NCBI GenBank assembly: GCA_963841455.1
Contig: CAWJCU010000007.1
Coordinates: forward strand, 248,001-312,000
Reading direction: 5' to 3'
Source of the DNA: JAWVFM01 sp963841455
Lineage (GTDB): Bacteria; Actinomycetota; Thermoleophilia; Solirubrobacterales; 70-9
Length of the DNA stretch: 64,000 nt
Part shown: one piece after another, positions 42,079-50,737 of the stretch
Position numbering within the stretch: the stretch's first letter is position 1
How the letters are laid out: each line of letters begins with the position of its first letter
The notes under the pieces: model-generated
Databases searched by the model: none
Told to the model about the DNA's origin: nothing
Seen by the model: the letters and a program-made list of their open reading frames with translations, nothing else
Translations under genes and position numbers: made by a program

Positions 42079-42639
42079 ATGGCAGAGAAGGTCGTGCTCG
42101 ACCGCGACGATCTGCGCCGGACGCTGGTGCGGATCGCACATGAGATCGTTGAGAAGAACCCCGGCGACGACTCGGTCGCCCTCGTCGGGATCCACACCCG
42201 AGGCGCGGCGCTCGGCCGCAGGCTGCACGCTCTCGTCGGCGAGCTGACCGGGTCCGAAGTCCCGTTCGGCGACCTCGACATCTCCTTCTACCGCGACGAC
42301 GTGGACGCGCGCGACCCGATCGCCCAGCCGGTGGTGCACGCCTCCCACCTCGACTTCGACCTCGCCCGGCGCACGATCGTGCTCGTCGACGACGTCATGT
42401 TCACGGGCCGCACCGCCCGCGCCGCGATCGAGGCCCTCTTCGACTACGGGCGCCCGGAGCGGGTTCAGCTCGCCGTGCTCGCCGACCGCGGCCACCGCGA
42501 GCTGCCGATCAGGCCCGATTACGTCGGCAAGAACCTCCCGACCGCACGCGCCGAGCGCGTCTACGTCCGCCTCGAGGAGACCGACGGCGTCGATGAGGTG
42601 GCGATCGGAGCAACGCCGGCCCGTGCGGGTGTGTCATGA
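42079..42639 (+). CDS. pyrR: Bifunctional pyr operon regulator / uracil phosphoribosyltransferase PyrR
   Basis: The 186-residue protein has the PRPP-binding loop T-I-V-L-V-D-D-V-M-F-T-G-R-T-A-R-A-A and the C-terminal G-H-R-E-L-P-I-R-P-D-Y-V-G-K-N motif of PyrR. It binds pyr mRNA when UMP is abundant and has some uracil phosphoribosyltransferase activity. It is the first gene of the pyrimidine operon, directly behind its own RNA target. Its TGA is the first triplet of repeat copy D. Confidence 0.95.
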   Translation: MAEKVVLDRDDLRRTLVRIAHEIVEKNPGDDSVALVGIHTRGAALGRRLHALVGELTGSEVPFGDLDISFYRDDVDARDPIAQPVVHASHLDFDLARRTIVLVDDVMFTGRTARAAIEALFDYGRPERVQLAVLADRGHRELPIRPDYVGKNLPTARAERVYVRLEETDGVDEVAIGATPARAGVS

Positions 42640-42689
42640 GGTGCTTCAGCACCGAAAGACGCGTGTCAGATGGCGAAGCCACCGCAGGG
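42637..42689 (+). repeat. Dispersed two-hairpin repeat, copy D
   Basis: The unit starts with the pyrR TGA, then GGTGC-TTCA-GCACC, GAAAGACGCGTGTCAGA, a TGGC-GAA-GCCA hairpin and CCGCAG. Compared with copies A-C, the first stem changes GGGGC/GCCCC to GGTGC/GCACC on both sides, a compensatory pair. It fills the pyrR-pyrB gap within one operon. Confidence 0.7.
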
Positions 42690-42700
42690 GGTGTGGCCTC

Positions 42701-43672
42701 GTGAACCACCTGCTCTCGATCGCGGACCTCGACCGCGATGACATCGAACGCATCCTCGAGCGGGCCGAGAGCTTCGCCGAGGTGGGTCGGCGCGACATCA
42801 AGAAGGTCCCGACGCTTCGCGGCCGCACGATCGTCAGTTTGTTCATGGAGGCGAGCACTCGCACGAGCTCGTCGTTCGAGCTTGCCGCGAAGCGGCTGTC
42901 GGCCGACGTCATCTCGGTGAAGGCGACCGGGTCCTCGGTCGAGAAGGGAGAGTCGCTCAAGGACACCATCGCGACGCTCTCGGCCTACGGCCCGGAGGCG
43001 ATCGTGATCCGTGCGCCCGAGGCCGGGGCTGCGGCCCTCGTGTCGAGGTGGACGGACGCCGCGGTCGTGAACGCGGGCGACGGCAAGCACGAGCACCCGA
43101 CGCAGGCCCTGCTCGACCTCCTCGCGCTGCGACGCCGGGTCGGGACAATCGACGGCAAGAGCATCTGGATCGTTGGTGACGTCCTCCACAGCCGCGTGGC
43201 GCGATCCGGGATCCTGGCCTTCACGGTGATGGGTGCGAAGGTCACGGTTTGCGGGCCGCCGACGCTGATACCTCGCGGGATCGAGGCGGCGCTCGGGTGC
43301 GAGGTCGTCTACGACCTCGACCGACTCGCCGAGGCCGACGTGGTCTACGCGCTGCGGATGCAGCGCGAGCGCATGACGGAGTCGTTCGTGCCTTCGATGC
43401 GCGAGTACGCGGCCCGCTACCAGATCGACGCCCGCCGGCTCGGCCCGCGCCAGCTCCTGATGCACCCGGGACCGGTGAACCGCGGGGTCGAGCTCGCGCC
43501 GGAGGTCATCGACGGGCCGAGCTCGCTGATCGCCGAGCAGGTGGAGGCCGGTCTCTACGTTCGGATGGCGGTGCTCTACGAGCTGCTCGCGGGCCGGGAC
43601 CGGCCCGGCGGAGGCGCGCGGATGGCCGATGAGGAGCTCGAGGCCCCGACGCCCATCGGGGAGCCCGCGTGA
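42701..43672 (+). CDS. pyrB: Aspartate carbamoyltransferase catalytic subunit
   Basis: The 323-residue protein has the carbamoyl-phosphate loop E-A-S-T-R-T-S-S-S-F-E, K-G-E-S-L-K-D-T, the H-P-T-Q-A-L-L-D-L motif and H-P-G-P-V-N-R-G. It makes carbamoyl aspartate. No pyrI regulatory subunit is present. The GTG start at 42701 agrees with the family N-terminus (N-H-L-L-S-I-A-D-L). The end overlaps pyrC by four bases (GTGA). Confidence 0.95.
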   Translation: MNHLLSIADLDRDDIERILERAESFAEVGRRDIKKVPTLRGRTIVSLFMEASTRTSSSFELAAKRLSADVISVKATGSSVEKGESLKDTIATLSAYGPEAIVIRAPEAGAAALVSRWTDAAVVNAGDGKHEHPTQALLDLLALRRRVGTIDGKSIWIVGDVLHSRVARSGILAFTVMGAKVTVCGPPTLIPRGIEAALGCEVVYDLDRLAEADVVYALRMQRERMTESFVPSMREYAARYQIDARRLGPRQLLMHPGPVNRGVELAPEVIDGPSSLIAEQVEAGLYVRMAVLYELLAGRDRPGGGARMADEELEAPTPIGEPA

Positions 43673-45022
43673 GGGCGATCTCCTCGCTCGACTGGCGCGG
43701 TGCGGGCGAGGAGCGCGGTGACCTGATTGTTCGCGGGGCTCGAGTGCTCGACCCGGCGAGCGAGCTCGACGAGCGCCGCGACGTGGTGGTGCGGCGCGGC
43801 GAGATCGCCGAGCTGGCAGAGGCCGGAGCCGCGGCGCTGCCCGATGCAGAGGTCATCGAGGCCGAGGGTCTCCACGTGTTCCCGGCCTTCTTCGACCCGC
43901 ACGTCCACCTGCGGACCCCCGGCCGGGAGGACGAGGAGGACCTCGAGACCGGAAGCCGCGCTGCCGCCGCGGGCGGCTACTGCGGGATCGGTGCCATGGC
44001 GAACACCGCCCCGCCCGTCGACAGCCCCGCTGACGTCGAATCGCTGCGCGAACGCGCGGCGCGCGACGCAGCGGTTCCGATCGGCTTCATGGCCTGCGTG
44101 ACGAGGGGGATGCGGGGCGAGGAGCTGACGGACATGCTCGAGCTTCGGGAGGCGGGCGCCGTCGGGTTCTCCGACGACGGCCTGCCCGTGAAGAGCTCTC
44201 GCGTGCTGCGCCGCGCCCTTCAATACCAGGCAATCACCGAGCTGCCGCTCGCCCTTCACGAGGAGGACCCGGAGCTCTCAGGCGACGGCGTCATGCACGA
44301 GGGCGAGGTCTCCGCGGCGCTCGGGCTAGCCGGCATCCCGACCCTCTCGGAGTCGACCATGATCGCCCGCGATGCGCAGATCGCCGCCTACGAAGGGGCG
44401 CGCATCCACGTACAGCACCTGTCGTGCCGCGAGTCGATCGTCGCCGTCGCAGCCGCCAAGGAGGCCGGGGTCGCGATCACGTGCGAGGTGACGCCCCACC
44501 ACCTGGTGCTCACCGACGAGTCCGTGCGAAGCCTCGACCCAAGGTTCAAGATGCACTCGCCGCTGCGTGCCGAGGAGGATCGTCGAGGCGCTCGTGGAGG
44601 CCGTTCGCAGCGGACTCATCGAGTGCGTCGCCACCGACCACGCGCCCCACTCGATCGACGAGAAGGAGGTGCCGTTCGAGTCAGCCGCGAACGGGGTCAC
44701 CGGGCTCGAGACGGCGTTCGCCGTCCTCCACACCGAGCTCGTGCTGCCGGGGACCCTCGACCTCTCAGTGCTCGTCGACCGGCTCGGCGCCGGAGCCTCG
44801 GTCCTCGACCTGGAGCCGCCGCGCATCAGCCAGGGTGCCGAGGCGAACCTCGTCCTCTGCGACCTCGACTCAGAGTGGGAGGCGGGCGCCGAGGGCTGGG
44901 AGAGCCGCTCGGAAAATTCGGCGTTCGCCGGCCGGGCCCTTCGCGGCCGGGTGCTCGTGACGGTCGCCGCCGGGCGGATCGCCTTTCGCAATCGTGCCTT
45001 CTCGGTGGGTGTCGCCGCGTGA
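43669..45022 (+). pseudogene. pyrC: Dihydroorotase, single frameshift
   Basis: The first 300 residues carry the metal site D-P-H-V-H-L-R-T-P-G, the Asn loop M-A-N-T-A-P-P-V-D and V-T-P-H-H-L. At about 44574-44582 the frame changes, and the remainder (V-E-A-L-V-E-A-V, then A-T-D-H-A-P-H-S with the catalytic Asp) continues in another frame to TGA at 45020-45022. Removing one G restores a dihydroorotase of about 450 residues. Every active-site motif is intact and the gene is central to an otherwise complete operon, so a sequencing indel is more likely than loss. The stop overlaps the next GTG, supporting this reading. Confidence 0.85.
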
Positions 45023-45552
45023 AGCTGGAACGGGACCGCGCGGCGCTCGTCGTCATCGACGTGCAGGAGGCATTCCGCAAGGCTGTGCCGGCGTTCGATC
45101 AGATCGGCAACGCCGTTGGCACGCTCGTGCGGGGCGCAGGCGAGCTCGGCGTGCCGGTCGTCGTGACCGAGCAGTACCCCAAGGGCCTGGGAGCGACGGT
45201 CCCGGAGATCGCCGAGTACCTCCCCGCCGAGGCTCTCCGACTGGAAAAGGTTCGCTTCTCGGCGTCCGGCGCCGAAGGGTTCGATCTTGGGGGGCGCGAC
45301 CAGGCGATCGTCTGCGGCATCGAGGCCCACGTCTGCGTCGCCCAGACCGTGCTCGACCTGCTCGAGTCAGGGACCGACGTGCAGATCGTCGCCGACGCAG
45401 TCGGATCGCGCAGCGAGGGCGACGCCGCGCTTGCGCTGCGACGGGCGGAGCGAGCGGGCGCGACCCTGACGAGCGTCGAGGCCGTGCTGTTCGAGCTGCT
45501 CGGCAGCTCCGACGCTCCGGAGTTCAAGGCCGTGCAGGAGCTCGTGACTTGA
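45019..45552 (+). CDS. Isochorismatase-like cysteine hydrolase
   Basis: The 177-residue protein has the family triad: Asp in L-V-V-I-D-V-Q-E-A-F, Lys in L-E-K-V-R-F-S-A and Cys in C-G-I-E-A-H-V-C-V-A. It resembles YcaC-like hydrolases of unknown substrate. It sits inside the pyr operon between pyrC and carA and overlaps pyrC by four bases. A role on carbamoyl or ureido compounds can be imagined but is not shown. The upstream extension of this frame through pyrC is an artefact of the pyrC frameshift. Confidence 0.85.
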   Translation: MKLERDRAALVVIDVQEAFRKAVPAFDQIGNAVGTLVRGAGELGVPVVVTEQYPKGLGATVPEIAEYLPAEALRLEKVRFSASGAEGFDLGGRDQAIVCGIEAHVCVAQTVLDLLESGTDVQIVADAVGSRSEGDAALALRRAERAGATLTSVEAVLFELLGSSDAPEFKAVQELVT

Positions 45553-45607
45553 GCGCGGAGCCCGAAAAAGGAGAAGAGCCGTTGCGAAGCGCGGTCCAGT
45601 GTCTGTA

Positions 45608-46723
45608 ATGGGCGCGGCGGGCTATCTCCTGCTCGAGGACGGTGCGCGCCTCGATGGGGAGCTCTGCGGCGCAGCCCACCCAGTCACGGGCGAGGTCGTC
45701 TTCAACACGTCGATGACCGGCTACCAGGAGGCCGTGACCGACCCCTCCTACGCGGGGCAAATCATCACGTTCACCTATCCGCTGGTCGGCAACTACGGCG
45801 TCAGCGCGGCAGCGATGGAGGCGGATCGTCCGCACGCGAGGGCCGTCGTCATGCGAGAGGCCAAGAACGGCGAGGACGCGGCGGAAGCCGAGGGGGGCTG
45901 GGTCGACTGGCTGCGCGACACCGGCGTGCCGGCGATCAGCGGCGTCGACACGCGCGAGCTCGTGCGACGGATCCGCGCCGCGGGCGCGATGCGCGGCGGG
46001 ATCTTCGACGCGGGCGTGACGGCCGCTGATGCCGCCGAACGGGTCGTGGCGGAGCCGTCGATGGCCGGAGCCGACTACGCCCGCACCGTGACGTCGCCCG
46101 AGCCGGTCGAGCTCGACGGCGACGGCCCACACGTCGTGGCGCTCGACACGGGCATCAAGGGCTCGATCATCCGCCAGTTCCGCGAGCGCGACTGCCGGCT
46201 GACGCTCCTGCCCTGCGCGGCGAGCGCGGAGGAGGTGATGGAACGCGATCCAGACCTCGTCTTCCTTGCGAACGGCCCCGGCGATCCCGCGGCGCTCGAC
46301 TACGTCGTCGGGACGGTTCGCGGCCTGGTCGGCAAGCGGCCCGTCGTCGGCATCTGCCTCGGGCACCAGCTCCTCTGCCGGGCGGTCGGTCTCGAGACAT
46401 TCAAGCTGCCGTTCGGCCACCGCGGTGCCAACCACCCCGTCAAGGAGCTCGCGACGGGCCGGATCGAGATCACCTCGCAGAACCACGGCTTCGCCGTCCG
46501 CGGCCCCGACGGCGAGCAGCGGCTCGAGGCGGACGAGCCGGTGCGCTGGGACACCGACTTCGGGGCCGCGGAGCTCTCGCACCTGAACCTCTACGACCGA
46601 ACCGTCGAGGGGCTCGTGCTGAAGGACGTCGCGGCCCGCACGGTGCAGTACCACCCGGAGGCGGGCCCCGGCCCGCACGACGCGCGGCATCTCTTCGACG
46701 AGTTCGTGGAGATGGCCGGGTGA
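45608..46723 (+). CDS. carA: Carbamoyl-phosphate synthase small (glutaminase) subunit
   Basis: The 371-residue protein has the N-terminal CarA domain (F-N-T-S-M-T-G-Y-Q-E-A-V-T-D-P-S-Y-A-G-Q) and the class I amidotransferase nucleophile in G-I-C-L-G-H-Q-L. The His/Glu pair is in Q-Y-H-P-E-A. It hydrolyses glutamine and passes ammonia to CarB. A GTG at 45599 is an alternative start. The 55-base gap before it holds an AAAGGAG purine run and sequence similar to the pyrK insert. Confidence 0.95.
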   Translation: MGAAGYLLLEDGARLDGELCGAAHPVTGEVVFNTSMTGYQEAVTDPSYAGQIITFTYPLVGNYGVSAAAMEADRPHARAVVMREAKNGEDAAEAEGGWVDWLRDTGVPAISGVDTRELVRRIRAAGAMRGGIFDAGVTAADAAERVVAEPSMAGADYARTVTSPEPVELDGDGPHVVALDTGIKGSIIRQFRERDCRLTLLPCAASAEEVMERDPDLVFLANGPGDPAALDYVVGTVRGLVGKRPVVGICLGHQLLCRAVGLETFKLPFGHRGANHPVKELATGRIEITSQNHGFAVRGPDGEQRLEADEPVRWDTDFGAAELSHLNLYDRTVEGLVLKDVAARTVQYHPEAGPGPHDARHLFDEFVEMAG

Positions 46724-46727
46724 GCTG

Positions 46728-49700
46728 ATGCCGAGGCGGGACGACATCTCCAAGATCCTCCTGATCGGCTCGGGCCCGATCGTGATCGGTCAGGCGGCGG
46801 AATTCGACTACTCGGGCGTGCAGGCCTGCAAGGTCCTGCGGGAGGAGCGGTACGAGGTCGTCCTCGTCAACTCGAACCCCGCGACGATCATGACCGACCC
46901 GGAGTTCGCCGACCGGACCTACGTCGAGCCGCTCACGCCCCCCTCGGTCGCGGCAATCATCGCCCGCGAGCGCCCCGAAGCGCTGCTGCCCACGCTCGGG
47001 GGGCAGACCGCTCTCAACCTCGCCAAGGCCCTGCACGACGACGGGACCCTCGAGCGATACGGCGTCGAGCTGATCGGCGCCGACTACGAGGCGATACATC
47101 GAGCGGAGGACCGCGAGGCCTTCAGGCAGACGATGGAGGACGCAGGCCTGCGCGTCCCCTGGTCGACGATCGTGACCTCGATCGCCGAGGTCGAGGCCGG
47201 GGTCGGCGACGGGAACATCGGACTGCCGGCGATCGTCCGCCCGGCGTTCACCCTCGGCGGACAGGGGGGCGGCGTGGGCCGCACGGAGACAGAGCTCCTC
47301 GGCGTGGTCTCGGAGGGGCTGGCCGCGAGCCCGATCAACCAGGTGCTGGTGGAGGAGTCGGTGCTCGGCTGGGGGGAGTTCGAGCTCGAGGTGATGCGCG
47401 ATCGCAACGACAACGTCGTCGTGATCTGCTCGATCGAGAACATCGACCCGATGGGCGTGCACACGGGCGACTCGGTGACCGTGGCGCCGGCGCAGACGCT
47501 CACCGACCGCCTTTACCAGGAGCTCCGCGACCAGGCCCTTCGCGTCATCCGCGCGGTGGGCGTGGAGACCGGCGGGTCGAACATCCAGTTCGCGGTCAAC
47601 CCCTCCAGCGGCGAGATCGTCGTCATCGAGATGAACCCGCGCGTCTCACGCTCCTCGGCGCTCGCCTCGAAGGCGACCGGCTTCCCGATCGCCAAGATCG
47701 CCGCTCGCCTGGCGGTCGGCTACGCGCTCGAGGAGATCCCGAACGACATCACCCGGGCAACCCCGGCCGCCTTCGAGCCCACGATCGATTACGTGGTCAC
47801 CAAGGTGCCTCGCTTCGCGTTCGAAAAGTTCCCGGGCGCGGAGGGATCGCTCACGACGCACATGAAGTCAGTTGGCGAGGTCATGGCGATTGGCCGGACC
47901 TTCCGCGAGTCATTCGCGAAGGCGATGCGGTCGCGCGAGCTCGATTCGCCGACGGTCGCGCCCGAGGACGACGCCGATCTCCTCCGACGCCTCGAGACGC
48001 CGTCCTCGGATCGCTTCGACCTGGTCGCCGAGGCGTTTTGCCGCGGCGCATCGGTGGACGAGATCGGCAGCCGGACCTCGATCGATCCCTGGTTCCTGCG
48101 CGAGCTTCGCGCGCTCGCGCTCGAGGGCGACGGCACCGATGGGCTCGTCCGCACCTACAAGTCGGTCGACACCTGCGCGGCCGAGTTCGAGGCCCGCACG
48201 CCCTACTACTACTCCGCCCACGAGCGTACCGACGCGTCGGAGGTCCGCCGTGGAGACCGGCCGTCGGTGGTCATCCTCGGCGCCGGCCCGAATCGCATCG
48301 GCCAGGGGATCGAGTTCGACTACTGCTGCGTCCACGCCGCGATGACGGTTCGCGAGTCGGGCCGGGACGCGGTGATGGTGAACTGCAACCCGGAGACCGT
48401 CTCCACCGACTACGACACCTCCGACCGCCTCTACTTCGAGCCCCTCACCGCCGAGGACGTGCTCGCCGTGGTCGAGGTCGAGCGCCCTGAGGGGGTGATC
48501 GTCCAGTTCGGTGGACAGACGCCGCTGCGGCTGGCCGCGGCCCTCACGGAGGCCGGGGTACCCCTCCTCGGCACGCCGGTCGACGCCATCGACCTGGCCG
48601 AGGATCGCGGTCGCTTCGGCGCGCTCCTGCGCCGCCTCGACATCGTCCATCCGCCGTACGGCACTGCGCTCTCGGCCGACGAGGCCGTCTCGATCGCCGA
48701 GGACGTCGGCTTCCCGCTGCTCGTCCGGCCCTCATACGTCCTCGGCGGCCGGGCGATGGAGATCTGCTACTCGCCCGAGGGGCTCGCCGCGTACCTCGAG
48801 GCGAACGTGAAGGCCGACCAGGAGCACCCGCTGCTGCTCGACCGGTTCCTGGAGGACGCGATCGAGGTCGACGTCGACGCCCTGGCCGACGGAGAGGATG
48901 TGAGGGTCGCGGGGATCATGCAGCACGTCGAGGAGGCCGGAGTCCACTCAGGCGACTCCGCCTGCGTGCTCCCCCCGATGAGCCTTGGCGAGGAGATGCT
49001 CGAGGAGATCCGCGCGGTGACACGGCGCATCGCGCTGGAGCTGGGGGTGATCGGCCTCATCAACGTGCAGTACGCGGTCGCCGGAGGGAAGCTCTACGTC
49101 ATCGAGGCCAACCCCCGGGCCTCGCGCACGGTCCCCTTCGTCTCGAAGGCGATCGGCGCGCCGCTCGCGAAGATCGCGTGCCGGCTGATGCTGGGCGAGT
49201 CGCTCGCCGACCAGCGGATCCCCGACGCGCCTGCGGGTCACGTCAGCGTCAAGGAGGCGGTGCTCCCGTTCGCCCGTTTCGCCGGCGCCGACGCGGTCCT
49301 GGGCCCGGAGATGAAATCGACGGGCGAGGTGATGGGGATCGCGGCCGACTTTCCCACCGCGTTCGGCAAGGCGCAGTCGGCGGCGGGCGTCTCCCTGCCG
49401 ACGAGCGGGACGATCTTCATCACCGTCACCGACACCGACAAGCCGGCCGCAACCCAGCTCGCGGCGCGCTTCCACGACATGGGCCTCCAGATCATCGCCA
49501 CCCACGGCACCGCCCAGGCGATATCGCGCATGGGTGTGCCCGTGAAGGCGATCAACAAGATCGCAGAGGGCTCGCCCCACGTCGTCGACTACATCCGAGG
49601 CGGCGAGGTCGACATGGTCATCAACACTCCGACCGGCAGCGGCGCCCGCGCGGACGGCTACGAGATTCGAACCGCGGCCGTTCGCCACGGGATCCCCTGC

Positions 49701-49832
49701 ATCACGACGATGACGGGGGCCTCGGCCGCCGTGCGGGCGATTTCGGCCCAGCGAGGGAACGGGCACGAGCCCCGGTGCCTGCAGGAGCTCCACCAGGGGG
49801 TGCCCGCCCCGTCCTCCACGGCGGTCCCGTGA
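46728..49832 (+). CDS. carB: Carbamoyl-phosphate synthase large subunit
   Basis: The 1034-residue protein has both ATP-grasp halves (I-G-S-G-P-I-V-I-G-Q-A-A-E-F-D-Y and I-G-Q-G-I-E-F-D-Y-C-C) and paired metal loops ending I-E-M-N-P-R-V-S-R and I-E-A-N-P-R-A-S-R. The C-terminal MGS-like domain ends V-D-M-V-I-N-T-P and is slightly short. It makes carbamoyl phosphate for pyrimidines and arginine. The stop overlaps the pyrK GTG. Confidence 0.97.
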   Translation: MPRRDDISKILLIGSGPIVIGQAAEFDYSGVQACKVLREERYEVVLVNSNPATIMTDPEFADRTYVEPLTPPSVAAIIARERPEALLPTLGGQTALNLAKALHDDGTLERYGVELIGADYEAIHRAEDREAFRQTMEDAGLRVPWSTIVTSIAEVEAGVGDGNIGLPAIVRPAFTLGGQGGGVGRTETELLGVVSEGLAASPINQVLVEESVLGWGEFELEVMRDRNDNVVVICSIENIDPMGVHTGDSVTVAPAQTLTDRLYQELRDQALRVIRAVGVETGGSNIQFAVNPSSGEIVVIEMNPRVSRSSALASKATGFPIAKIAARLAVGYALEEIPNDITRATPAAFEPTIDYVVTKVPRFAFEKFPGAEGSLTTHMKSVGEVMAIGRTFRESFAKAMRSRELDSPTVAPEDDADLLRRLETPSSDRFDLVAEAFCRGASVDEIGSRTSIDPWFLRELRALALEGDGTDGLVRTYKSVDTCAAEFEARTPYYYSAHERTDASEVRRGDRPSVVILGAGPNRIGQGIEFDYCCVHAAMTVRESGRDAVMVNCNPETVSTDYDTSDRLYFEPLTAEDVLAVVEVERPEGVIVQFGGQTPLRLAAALTEAGVPLLGTPVDAIDLAEDRGRFGALLRRLDIVHPPYGTALSADEAVSIAEDVGFPLLVRPSYVLGGRAMEICYSPEGLAAYLEANVKADQEHPLLLDRFLEDAIEVDVDALADGEDVRVAGIMQHVEEAGVHSGDSACVLPPMSLGEEMLEEIRAVTRRIALELGVIGLINVQYAVAGGKLYVIEANPRASRTVPFVSKAIGAPLAKIACRLMLGESLADQRIPDAPAGHVSVKEAVLPFARFAGADAVLGPEMKSTGEVMGIAADFPTAFGKAQSAAGVSLPTSGTIFITVTDTDKPAATQLAARFHDMGLQIIATHGTAQAISRMGVPVKAINKIAEGSPHVVDYIRGGEVDMVINTPTGSGARADGYEIRTAAVRHGIPCITTMTGASAAVRAISAQRGNGHEPRCLQELHQGVPAPSSTAVP

Positions 49833-50737
49833 TCGAGCGAGTCCCGGCGCCGCCGGGAAGGCGGCTGTGCGCGGTAACCGGCCGCCGCGACACCGGCGCG
49901 TACGTGGTTTTCTCCGCCCTCGACTCCGAGGGCCCCGAGCCGGCCCCGGGCCAGTTCTACATGCTGGCCGCCGAGCGAGGGTGGGGTGGGGGCGGGGGCC
50001 GCCCCTACCTTTCGCGCGCCTTCTCGGTCGCGGCGGCGGAGCCCGGTGACAGCGGGGTCCGCCTCGATTTCCTCGCCGAGGCGGTGGGTCCGGGGACCGA
50101 CAGGCTGACGCGGCTCGAGGCGGGCGAGGGGCTATGGATCGTGGGCCCTCTCGGCCGGCCGTTCACCGCGCCGGACGAGCTCGTCCCGGGCGCCCCCGGG
50201 GCGATCCTAATAGGGGGCGGAATCGGGATCGCGCCACTCGCCATCCTTCGCAGCCGCCTTGCTCGCACCGGCGTCCCGACGCGAACCCTCCTCGGCTTTC
50301 GCGACGAGCGGCACGCCGGGGGGCTGGAGCTCTTCGCAAGCGAGCGCGGAGCACCGTCAAGGAGCGGTGATGTCGGGCGGAGCGCGAAGCCCAGTTTGTG
50401 CTCCGAGATCCGCCTCGCCAGCGAGGACGGGCACGCCGGGCACAGAGGCTACGTGACCGACCTGCTCGCCGTCCTGCTCGAGGGAGACGACGTCGAGGGC
50501 GCCGCCGTCTACGCGTGCGGGCCGCCCGCGATGCTCGAGGCGGTGCGTGAGATGTGCCTCGCGCGGGACCTGGCCGCGGAGCTCGCGATGGAGGCTCCGA
50601 TGGCCTGCGGCTTCGGCGCGTGCTTCGGCTGTGCGGTTCCCCTCGCGGCCGGCGGGTTCATGCGGCTCTGCGTCGACGGCCCGGTGGTGCGGGCCGACGA
50701 CGTGGCTACTGCACTCGTCGCGGGGTCCGGGCATTGA
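49829..50737 (+). CDS. pyrK: Dihydroorotate dehydrogenase electron-transfer subunit
   Basis: The 302-residue protein has the ferredoxin-reductase-like FAD domain (P-G-Q-F-Y-M-L, R-A-F-S-V-A) and an NAD-binding region (L-I-G-G-G-I-G-I-A-P). C-terminal cysteines for a [2Fe-2S] cluster follow (M-A-C-G-F-G-A-C-F-G-C and a later L-C-V-D-G-P). It links PyrD type 1B to NAD. Residues about 173-193 are an extra segment encoded by a palindromic DNA insert (50347-50405). It overlaps carB (GTGA) and pyrD (TTGA). Confidence 0.9.
   Translation: MIERVPAPPGRRLCAVTGRRDTGAYVVFSALDSEGPEPAPGQFYMLAAERGWGGGGGRPYLSRAFSVAAAEPGDSGVRLDFLAEAVGPGTDRLTRLEAGEGLWIVGPLGRPFTAPDELVPGAPGAILIGGGIGIAPLAILRSRLARTGVPTRTLLGFRDERHAGGLELFASERGAPSRSGDVGRSAKPSLCSEIRLASEDGHAGHRGYVTDLLAVLLEGDDVEGAAVYACGPPAMLEAVREMCLARDLAAELAMEAPMACGFGACFGCAVPLAAGGFMRLCVDGPVVRADDVATALVAGSGH
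50347..50405 (+). repeat. Palindromic insert inside pyrK
   Basis: CGGAGCAC (50347-50354) and GTGCTCCG (50398-50405) are perfect inverted arms enclosing 43 bases. The segment encodes about 20 residues (A-P-S-R-S-G-D-V-G-R-S-A-K-P-S-L-C) lying between the normal family blocks G-G-L-E-L-F and E-I-R-L-A-S-E-D-G. The frame is kept, so it looks like a mobile palindromic element tolerated in a surface loop. Confidence 0.5.

Noticed and set aside
31460..44582. Programmed ribosomal frameshifting as the cause of the broken frames
   Set aside because: No slippery heptamer with a downstream structure is common to the sites, both directions of shift occur, and the genes involved are not known for recoding.
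43669..45552. Apparent fusion of dihydroorotase and isochorismatase in one frame
   Set aside because: The middle of the frame reads nonsense after the pyrC frameshift. The true pyrC end is in another frame and overlaps the hydrolase GTG as GTGA.
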